From: Escarpia spicata | Taxonomy: Eukaryota > Annelida > Polychaeta > Sabellida > Siboglinidae | DNA length: 64,000 nt | Reading direction: 5' to 3' | Assembly: GCA_963995525.1 (NCBI GenBank) | Contig: OZ023210.1 | Location: 64,697,421 to 64,761,420 of the forward strand | Part shown: positions 55,267 to 64,000 of the stretch, in pieces | Position numbering within the stretch: the first letter of the stretch is position 1 | Layout: every line of letters begins with the position of its first letter | Made by a program: the position numbers and the translations under genes | Notes under the pieces: model-generated | The model's database searches: none | What the model saw: the letters and a program-made list of their open reading frames with translations, nothing else | Told to the model about the DNA's origin: nothing

Positions 55267-57948
55267 CTGTAGAGTAACAGGTCAAGGTAAGTTCTTATAT
55301 AGCTGTATCCAGTCCGTTGTACTGCTCAAAGGACTTTACACTTTTCTCCCTGGCAGACCTGTTCAATAGAACACCATCTCGACTTCTCTGGGAAGCATCC
55401 AGCCACTCTGCAATTAATGCACGATGACTATTTATACACAAATATCCACCACTGTCTATAACCAGGTACTCGTTCATACAGCTGAGTGAACTGGAGCAAA
55501 GTAGAGTAACTGAACTTGCCCAAAGTTCGACATGGCAGCACAGGAATCAAAACTGAATGATCTTGATTGAGAGCCTGATGCTTTAGCCACTACACCACTG
55601 TGCTACAGTAGCATAGCTAGGGTAGCGCAAAACACTGCATTGTGTCTGATGGTACACCTGACGTTATAAGTCATCCCATTCATCTTGGGTGTGTAATATG
55701 CATTTCACAATATATATCTGATTACCTGTTTATTTGAAATTATCATTAAGATGATGTAAACACGCTGTTTTTTTTATAATTTCATCATATAAATAATTAC
55801 TCATGCCAAAGGTTAACACACATATTACAATCTGTTTGTTGGCATTCTCTACGTCAGGTGCCCCTATGACTGTGTTTGTATGTATTATTTACATTGCATG
55901 CCTATATGTTTGTACGCATTGTTGTGTGTTTGTGTGCGTGTTTGTCTGTGTTCTTCATGTGAATATCTGTGGCCGGTTACCATTACCAATGTTAGCAGAT
56001 AGTTTCATACTGTTGATATTTAGCTCAAATCTTCAATGATAGGATGAGGTTCACATCATTCTTGGATTGAACCTTCAAGAAACCTCAACCGGGACAGTTT
56101 TATTACATCTTTAAAGTAAGAGGTGGGCCAGGGAACCTGCATCCAGCAGTAAGGGATGAAGGTCAACCCCAGTGACCAACTTAAGGCAGTGCCTGGCTCA
56201 ACATGAGAGTGGAGGAACAAGTGCCACATCAACTCCAATGAAGAAATCATTCTGTCTTGTGTTACAATGACACCAGTACTCACTGTGAACTTGTCTTGTG
56301 TTACAATGACACCAGTACTCACTGTGAACTTGTCTTGTGTTACAATGACACCAGTACTCACTGTGAACTTGTCTTGTGTTACAATGACACCAGTACTCAC
56401 TGTGAACTTGTCTTGTGTTACAATGACACCAGTACTCACTGTGAACTTGTCTTGTGTTACAATGACACCAGTACTCACTGTGAACTTGTCTTGTGTTACA
56501 ATGACACCAGTACTCACTGTGAACTTGTCTTGTGTTACAATGACACCAGTACTCACTGTGAACTTGTCTTGTGTTACAATGACACCAGTACTCACTGTGA
56601 ACTTGTCTTGTGTTACAATGACACCAGTACTCACTGTGAACTTGTCTTGTGTTACAATGACACCAGTACTCACTGCGAACTTGTTTTGTGTTACAATGAC
56701 ACCAGTACTCACTGTGAACTTGTCTTGTGTTACAATGACACCAGTACTCACTGTGAACTTGTCTTTGATCATCTGCTTCTCTTTCTCTTTCATCTGTAAA
56801 GTTGATGGCACCATTCACTTGATTGTAACATTGATAAAACCTGCACCATTTATACTACCAGTGCTTACCACACAGAGTGGAAGCAATTACAGGATGATGT
56901 TTTATTATGATTACACTTACACACAATCACAACCTTGTCCAGGTGGACCCAGCTTATTTGTAAACCAATACTGTAATAATCTATAAGTATCCAAAGTTAT
57001 AAGCAGACATATAAATGTGACACACAAACATTATAAAAGGTGACATACATACATACATATAAAGTTGTCAGAGACATATAGAGGTGACACTGACATACAA
57101 AGGTGGCACACACATATAAAGGTGACACAGACATATATAAAGGTGACACGTGTATAAAGATGACATAAACAAATAGGTGGCACACAGACACATAAATGTG
57201 ACACACTCGGACGTACATAGGTGAAAGATGACACACAGACATGTAAAGATGACACACAGACATGTAAATATGACACACATCCTCGCGCGCCAGGTGTCGC
57301 TGCTGCTGATTACATCAGTGCCAGTCAGCTGTACCCCCTGGCTGATCGCTTTGCAAAACTCTGAATTTAAGCTCAGCCTATGAAATCGCTAATTTCAACC
57401 AACCGTAGCTCGTGTTACATGCAATGTTTAGGAAGTTGAAGCAATTATTCAAATACACAATACCGTTCGGCTGCTCTTGCTAATGGGCGAATGGGTCATT
57501 ATATATTGGGATTCCCAGAAGTCGTTTATTGGAACTTTATCCGTCTTCAAATTGGGACGGGTATTTGCGTTGTTCTCACGGGTGATGTAGTCACGACTGA
57601 CAAAGTCAATTACTAGTTTAACTCGGCTAACTTTCACATTTCACATAGGAGATCTGCCAGGGCTAGTTTTGCATGACTAACAGCCCTGGCTTGCAAGGAT
57701 GATGACTCACAGACACGTAAAGGTGACACATAAACATGTAAAGATGACACACAGGCATGTAAATATGACACACAGACATGTAAAGATGACACACAAACAC
57801 ACACATATATATATAAAGGTGATACACATAGAGGTGATACAGAGATGTGAGAGTGACACGGTGACAAGGTAACCAACTACTTACTCTCATGCTCTCATTG
57901 GCTGGTGTTGCTTGTGCGTCCTGGATGAAGTGTAGCACTCGACTCCAA
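55030..57948 (-). CDS. EXOC7: Exocyst complex component EXOC7 (Exo70), last three coding exons
   Basis: Coding exons on the minus strand: 57885-57948, 56752-56793 and 55030-55266, all with GT..AG borders and consistent phases. The conceptual C-terminus contains WSRVLHFIQDAQATPANES, then MKEKEKQMIKDKFT, then GFNKEMEDLHRVQKAYAIPD, TELRESMKQ, VPFTKNIEKYHKYSEKDV and FFESAA at the end. It aligns without gaps to the human EXOC7 C-terminus as I recall it (KERQIIKERFKGFNDGLEEL, KAWAIPDTEQR, VPFTKNPEKYIKY). Exo70 binds PI(4,5)P2 and tethers secretory vesicles to the plasma membrane; its C-terminal helical domain carries membrane-binding basic residues. Upstream exons lie beyond the window, past the giant minisatellites. 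A splice-site tandem array follows the penultimate exon. Confidence 0.93.
55267..56751 (-). other. EXOC7 last intron
   Basis: The intron begins (minus strand) inside the 39-bp donor array and ends at the acceptor before 55266. About 980 bp between the array and the acceptor hold no other recognised element. Confidence 0.75.
56256..56762 (-). repeat. 39-bp minisatellite made of an exon end plus 5' splice site, 13 copies
   Basis: On the gene-sense (minus) strand each unit is GACAAGTTCACA followed by GTGAGTACTGGTGTCATTG and TAACACAA, 39 bp. The first unit is the real exon-intron border of EXOC7. All 13 units keep GTGAGT. One unit (third from the exon) has AAC...TTCGCA and translates NKFA. The array is open in the EXOC7 frame (DKFTVSTGVIVTQ repeated), and units are nearly identical, suggesting recent expansion. 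Confidence 0.96.
56752..56793 (-). CDS. EXOC7: EXOC7 penultimate coding exon (14 codons)
   Basis: Acceptor ACTTTACAG; encodes MKEKEKQMIKDKFT; donor GTGAGT at 56751-56746. Its last 12 nt (GACAAGTTCACA) and the donor are repeated downstream in the 39-bp array. The correct 3' end is ambiguous because 13 equivalent donors follow in frame. Confidence 0.88.
57001..57285. repeat. Degenerate minisatellite of about 20-24 bp in EXOC7 intron
   Basis: Variants of ACATATAAAGGTGACACACAG occur about 13 times with many length changes. A second block of the same family lies at 57705-57850. Confidence 0.8.
57705..57850. repeat. Second block of the ACATGTAAAGATGACACACA minisatellite
   Basis: About six units of 20-22 bp are related to 57001-57285; about 400 bp of unique intron separate the blocks. 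The block ends about 35 bp before the EXOC7 exon at 57885-57948. Confidence 0.85.
57885..57948 (-). CDS. EXOC7: EXOC7 antepenultimate coding exon
   Basis: Acceptor CTGTTGTAG; 64 nt beginning with the last base of a split codon, then WSRVLHFIQDAQATPANES and MR; donor GTAAGT. It lies about 40 bp from the 40-bp minisatellite. Confidence 0.88.
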
Positions 57949-57984
57949 CTACAACAGATTACCTCAATACATAAGGAAACAATG

Positions 57985-60325
57985 AGGCGAGCCCCAGACT
58001 ACAGGAAGAGAGTGACCAGTGTCAAGGTGAACCTCAGACTACAGGAAGAGAGTGACCAGTGTCAAGACGAGCCCCAGACTACAGGAAGAGAGTGACCAGT
58101 GTCAAGGTGAACCCCAGACTACAGGAAGAGAGTGACTAGTGTCAAGGTGAACCCCAGACTACAGGAAGAGAGTGACTAGTGTCAAGGTGAACCCCAGACT
58201 ACAGGAAGAGAGTGACTAGTGTCAAGGTGAACCCCAGACTACAGGAAGAGAGTGACCAGTGTCAAGGCGAGTCCCAGACTACAGGAAGAGAGTGACCAGT
58301 GTCAAGGTGAACCCCAGACTACAGGAAGAGAGTGACCAGTGTCAAGGTGAACCCCAGACTACAGGAAGAGAGTGACTAGTGTCAAGGTGAACCCCAGACT
58401 ACAGGAAGAGAGTGACTAGTGTCAAGGTGAACCCCAGACTACAGGAAGAGAGTGACTAGTGTCAAGGTGAACCCCAGACTACAGGAAGAGAGTGACCAGT
58501 GTCAAGGTGAACCCCAGACTACAGGAAGAGAGTGACTAGTGTCAAGGTGAACCCCAGACTACAGGAAGAGAGTGACCAGTGTCAAGGCGAGTCCCAGACT
58601 ACAGGAAGAGAGTGACTAGTGTCAAGGTGAACCCCAGACTACAGGAAGAGAGTGACCAGTGTCAAGGTGAATCCCAGACTACAGGAAGAGAGTGACTAGT
58701 GTCAAGGTGAACCCCAGACTACAGGAAGAGAGTGACTAGTGTCAAGGTGAACCCGAGACTACAGGAAGAGAGTGACCAGTGTCAAGGCGAGTCCCAGACT
58801 ACAGGAAGAGAGTGACCAGTGTCAAGGTGAACCCCAGACTACAGGAAGAGAGTGACTAGTGTCAAGGTGAACCCCAGACTACAGGAAGAGAGTGACTAGT
58901 GTCAAGGTGAACCCCAGACTACAGGAAGAGAGTGACTAGTGTCAAGGTGAACCCCAGACTACAGGAAGAGAGTGACTAGTGTCAAGGCGAGCCCCAGACT
59001 ACAGGAAGAGAGTGACTAGTGTCAAGGTGAACCCCAGACTACAGGAAGAGAGTGACTAGTGTCAAGGTGAACCCCAGACTACAGGAAGAGAGTGACTAGT
59101 GTCAAGGTGAACCCCAGACTACAGGAAGAGAGTGACCAGTGTCAAGGTGAACCCCAGACTACAGGAAGAGAGTGACTAGTGTCAAGGTGAACCCCAGATT
59201 ACAGGAAGAGAGTGACCAGTGTCAAGGCGAGTCCCAGACTACAGGAAGAGAGTGACTAGTGTCAAGGTGAACCCCAGACTACAGGAAGAGAGTGACCAGT
59301 GTCAAGGTGAACCCCAGACTACAGGAAGAGAGTGACTAGTGTCAAGGTGAACCCCAGACTACAGGAAGAGAGTGACTAGTGTCAAGGTGAACCCGAGACT
59401 ACAGGAAGAGAGTGACCAGTGTCAAGGCGAGTCCCAGACTACAGGAAGAGAGTGACCAGTGTCAAGGTGAACCCCAGACTACAGGAAGAGAGTGACTAGT
59501 GTCAAGGTGAACCCCAGACTACAGGAAGAGAGTGACTAGTGTCAAGGCGAGCCCCAGACTACAGGAAGAGAGTGACTAGTGTCAAGGTGAACCCCAGACT
59601 ACAGGAAGAGAGTGACTAGTGTCAAGGTGAACCCCAGACTACAGGAAGAGTGACTAGTGTCAAGGTGAACCCCAGACTACAGGAAGAGAGTGACCAGTGT
59701 CAAGGTGAACCCCAGACTACAGGAAGAGAGTGACCAGTGTCAAGGTGAACCCCAGACTACAGGAAGAGAGTGACTAGTGTCAAGGTGAACCCGAGACTAC
59801 AGGAAGAGAGTGACTAGTGTCAAGGTGAACCCCAGACTACAGGAAGAGAGCGACTAGTGTCAAGGCGAGCCTCAGACTACAGGAAGAGAGTGACCAGTGT
59901 CAAGGCGAGCCCCAGACTACAGGAAGAGAGTGACCAGTGTCAAGGCGAGCCTCAGACTACAGGAAGAGAGCGACTAGTGTCAAGGCGAACCTCAGACTAC
60001 AGGAAGAGTGACCAGTGTCAAGGCGAACCTCAGACTACAGGAAGAGAGCGACCAGTGTCAAGGTGAGCCTCAGACTACAGGAAGAGAGTGACCAGTGTCA
60101 AGGCGAACCTCAGACTACAGGAAGAGAGTGACCAGTGTCAAGGCGAGCCCCAGACTACAGGAAGAGAGTGACCAGTGTCAAGGTGAGCCTCAGACTACAG
60201 GAAGAGAGTGACCAGTGTCAAGGCAAACCTCAGACTACAGGAAGAGAGTGACCAGTGTCAAGGCGAGCCTCAGACTACAGGAAGAGAGTGACCAGTGTCA
60301 AGGCGAGACTACAGGAAGAGAGAGG
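57985..60325. repeat. 40-bp minisatellite, about 58 copies, upstream in the EXOC7 gene
   Basis: The plus-strand unit has AGACTACAGGAAGAGAGTGA, (C/T)CAGT or CTAGT variants, GTCAAGG and TGAACCCC. On the gene-sense strand each unit contains CTCTCTTCCTGTAG, an acceptor-like sequence. Variant units (GGCGAGTCCC, AACCCGAG) recur in the same order 640 bp apart, showing block duplication. Confidence 0.96.
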
Positions 60326-60597
60326 AGAGCATCTAGAGTAAACATGGACTTGTATAATCATAGAATCAGTTAACATCTGTCTACATTTTAGTTGTAAATG
60401 ACACAGTTGTAGAGATATTTGTATATACATGTCTACTGACATTTAGTTTTCTGTTTCTAAATTACACCTTATAATTATATATCACTACTAGTTTTGATAA
60501 GTGTCCATCGCATTGATTGCAGGAAGATTCTCATTATGGACAGACGTCCACTAAAGAACGTTTCATTGTATTATTATAAAGGAAAAAATCCCACAGC
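60326..60597. other. Spacer between two minisatellites, EXOC7 upstream region
   Basis: AT-rich, about 270 bp, with no feature recognised. Confidence 0.5.
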
Positions 60598-63500
60598 CAC
60601 ATTGCTCACACAACTGACACTGTCCCGTTATTATACATTGCTCACACTACTGACACTGTCCCGTTATTATATATTGCTCACACTACTGACACTGTTCCGT
60701 TATTATACATTGCTCACACTACTGACACTGTCCCGTTATTATATATTGCTCACACTACTGACACTGTCCCGTTATTATACACTGCTCACACTACTGACAC
60801 TGTCCCGTTATTATACATTGCTCACACTACTGACACTGTTCCGTTATTATACATTGCTCACACTACTGACACTGTCCCGTTATTATACATTGCTCACACT
60901 ACTGACACTGTTCCGTTATTATATATTGCTCACACTACTGACACTGTTCCGTTATTATATATTGCTCACACTACTGACACTGTTCCGTTATTATACATTG
61001 CTCACACTACTGACACTGTCCCGTTATTATATATTGCTCACACTACTGACACTGTCCCGTTATTATATATTGCTCACACTACTGACACTGTTCCGTTATT
61101 ATATATTGCTCACACTACTGACACTGTTCCGTTATTATATATTGCTCACACTACTGACACTGTTCCGTTATTATACATTGCTCACACTACTGACACTGTC
61201 CCGTTATTATATATTGCTCACACTACTGACACTGTCCCGTTATTATATATTGCTCACACTACTGACACTGTCCCGTTATTATACACTGCTCACACTACTG
61301 ACACTGTCCCGTTATTATACACTGCTCACACTACTGACACTGTTCCGTTATTATACATTGCTCACACTACTGACACTGTCCCGTTATTATACATTGCTCA
61401 CACAACTGACACTGTCCCGTTATTATACACTGCTCACACAACTGACACTGTCCCGTTATTATACACTGCTCACACTACTGACACTGTTCCGTTATTATAC
61501 ACTGCTCACACAACTGACACTGTTCCGTTATTATACATTGCTCACACTACTGACACTGTCCCGTTATTATACACTGCTCACACTACTGACACTGTTCCGT
61601 TATTATACACTGCTCACACTACTGACACTGTCCCATTATTATACACTGCTCACACTACTGACACTGTTCCGTTATTATACACTGCTCACACTACTGACAC
61701 TGTCCCGTTATTATTCACTGCTCACACTACTGACACTGTTCGGTTATTATACACTGCTCACACTACCGACACTGTCCCGTTATTATACACTGCTCACACT
61801 ACTGACACTGTTCCGTTATTATACATTGCTCACACAACTGACACTGTCCCGTTATTATACACTGCTCACACAACTGACACTGTTCCGTTATTATACACTG
61901 CTCACACTACTGACACTGTCCTGTTATTATACACTGCTCACACTACTGACACTGTTCCGTTATTATACACTGCTCACACTACTGACACTGTCCTGTTATT
62001 ATACATTGCTCACACTACTGACACTGTCCTGTTATTATACATTGCTCACACTACTGACACTGTTCCGTTATTATACACTGCTCACACAACTGACACTGTC
62101 CTGTTATTATACATTGCTCACACTACTGACACTGTTCCGTTATTATACATTGCTCACACTACTGACACTGTCCCGTTATTATACATTGCTCACACAACTG
62201 ACACTGTCCCGTTATTATACACTGCTCACACAACTGACACTGTCCCGTTATTATACACTGCTCACACTACTGACACTGTTCCGTTATTATACACTGCTCA
62301 CACTACTGACACTGTTTCGTTATTATACACTGCTCACACTACTGACACTGTTCCGTTATTATACACTGCTCACACTACTGACACTGTCCCATTATTATAC
62401 ATTGCTCACACTACTGACACTGTTCCGTTATTATACATTGCTCACACTACTGACACTGTTCCGTTATTATACATTGCTCACACTACTGACACTGTCCCGT
62501 TATTATACATTGCTCACACAACTGACACTGTCCCGTTATTATACACTGCTCACACAACTGACACTGTCCCGTTATTATACACTGCTCACACTACTGACAC
62601 TGTTCCGTTATTATACATTGCTCACACTACTGACACTGTCCCGTTATTATACATTGCTCACACAACTGACACTGTCCCGTTATTATACACTGCTCACACA
62701 ACTGACACTGTCCCGTTATTATACACTGCTCACACTACTGACACTGTTCCGTTATTATACATTGCTCACACTACTGACACTGTCCCGTTATTATACATTG
62801 CTCACACAACTGACACTGTCCCGTTATTATACACTGCTCACACAACTGACACTGTCCCGTTATTATACACTGCTCACACTACTGACACTGTTCCGTTATT
62901 ATACACTGCTCACACAACTGACACTGTCCCGTTATTATACATTGCTCACACAACTGACACTGTTCCGTTATTATACATTGCTCACACTACTGACACTGTT
63001 CCGTTATTATACACTGCTCACACAACTGACACTGTTCCGTTATTATACATTGCTCACACTACTGACACTGTCCCATTATTATACATTGCTCACACTACTG
63101 ACACTGTTCCGTTATTATACACTGCTCACACAACTGACACTGTTCCGTTATTATACATTGCTCACACAACTGACACTGTCCCGTTATTATACACTGCTCA
63201 CACTACTGACACTGTTCCGTTATTATATATTGCTCACACAACCGACACTGTTCCGTTATTATACATTGCTCACACAACTGACACTGTCCCGTTATTATAC
63301 ACTGCTCACACTACTGACACTGTTCCGTTATTATATATTGCTCACACAACCGACACTGTTCCGTTATTATACATTGCTCACACAACTGACACTGTCCCGT
63401 TATTATACATTGCTCACACTACTGACACTGTCCTGTTATTATACACTGCTCACACTACTGACACTGTTCCGTTATTATACATTGCTCACACAACTGACAC

Positions 63501-64000
63501 TGTCCCGTTATTATACACTGCTCACACAACTGACACTGTTCCGTTATTATATATTGCTCACACAACTGACACTGTTCCGTTATTATACATTGCTCACACT
63601 ACTGACACTGTCCTGTTATTATACATTGCTCACACAACTGACACTGTCCCGTTATTATACACTGCTCACACTACTGACACTGTCCCATTATTATACATTG
63701 CTCACACTACTGACACTGTCCTGTTATTATACATTGCTCACACAACTGACACTGTTCCGTTATTATACATTGCTCACACTACTGACACTGTCCCATTATT
63801 ATACATTGCTCACACTACTGACACTGTTCCGTTATTATACACTGCTCACACAACTGACACTGTTCCGTTATTATACATTGCTCACACAACTGACACTGTC
63901 CCGTTATTATACACTGCTCACACTACTGACACTGTTCCGTTATTATATATTGCTCACACAACCGACACTGTTCCGTTATTATACATTGCTCACACAACTG
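60598..64000. repeat. 36-bp minisatellite, at least 94 copies, running off the window
   Basis: The unit has TTGCTCACACTACTGACACT, GT(C/T)CCGTTATTATACA. Three main variable sites (ATTG or ACTG; ACTAC or ACAAC; GTCC or GTTC) combine into a higher-order structure. It continues past position 64000. Confidence 0.97.

Noticed and set aside
56257..56986. Plus-strand frames of 180 and 239 codons (CYNDTSTHCELVL, VTMTPVLTVNLSC)
   Set aside because: They are the antisense translations of the 39-bp splice-border array; the gene is on the minus strand.
57449..57637. 62-codon minus-strand frame as an additional EXOC7 exon
   Set aside because: No similarity to Exo70, and the flanking exons join in phase without it.
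57985..60325. CRISPR-like regular repeats
   Set aside because: Units are head-to-tail without unique spacers, and the genome is eukaryotic.

Overview
The window is a stretch of animal nuclear genome, AT-rich and repeat-dense. Introns with GT..AG borders, a nuclear-type tRNA, a Polycomb chromobox gene, an exocyst gene, C2H2 zinc-finger genes and CR1-like and Rex1-like non-LTR retrotransposons point to a bilaterian, most likely an aquatic invertebrate such as a mollusc. A lancelet-like animal cannot be excluded from the sequence alone. No prokaryotic features (operons, ribosome binding sites, CRISPR) are present.

Layout. 1-3660: 5'-truncated CR1-like LINE with an SGNH-esterase ORF followed by an endonuclease-RT frame; a perfect slippery heptamer sits at their junction. 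3.7-18 kb: mostly non-coding, with two unassigned exon-like stretches (5.8 and 6.7 kb, minus strand), a Rex1-like LINE fragment, a second LINE relic, a hAT-like element and large CA/CGTACG arrays. 16.6-18 kb: the 3' end of the same CR1-like family, an inverted-repeat element around a TA microsatellite, and another LINE tail. 18.3 kb: tRNA-Arg(ACG). 22.1-28.9 kb: a complete five-exon Polycomb-type CBX gene (plus strand) with an N-terminal chromodomain, AT-hooks and a C-terminal Polycomb box; its 5.3 kb last intron holds a 41-bp minisatellite. 29-42 kb: largely unassigned AT-rich DNA with small DNA-transposon remnants. 42.4-49.6 kb: one intact eight-finger C2H2 gene and two decayed relatives, separated by a second copy of the CR1-like LINE and a 45-bp minisatellite. 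51.9-52.9 kb: degenerate LINE RT tail with a cysteine-rich motif. 55.0-57.95 kb: the last three coding exons of EXOC7 (Exo70) on the minus strand. 58-64 kb: two very large minisatellites upstream in the same transcription unit.

The most striking structure is in EXOC7. The 3' end of its penultimate coding exon, together with the 5' splice site, has been amplified into 13 tandem 39-bp units. Each unit carries an identical GTGAGT donor and keeps the reading frame open. Upstream, a 40-bp array of about 58 copies carries, on the gene-sense strand, a polypyrimidine tract ending in TAG in every unit. The exon of 57885-57948 therefore lies between an array of acceptor-like sequences and, one exon further on, an array of donors. 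The second notable observation is the U_UUA_AAC heptamer directly before the ORF1 stop of the LINE, in the correct phase to move ribosomes into the endonuclease-RT frame.
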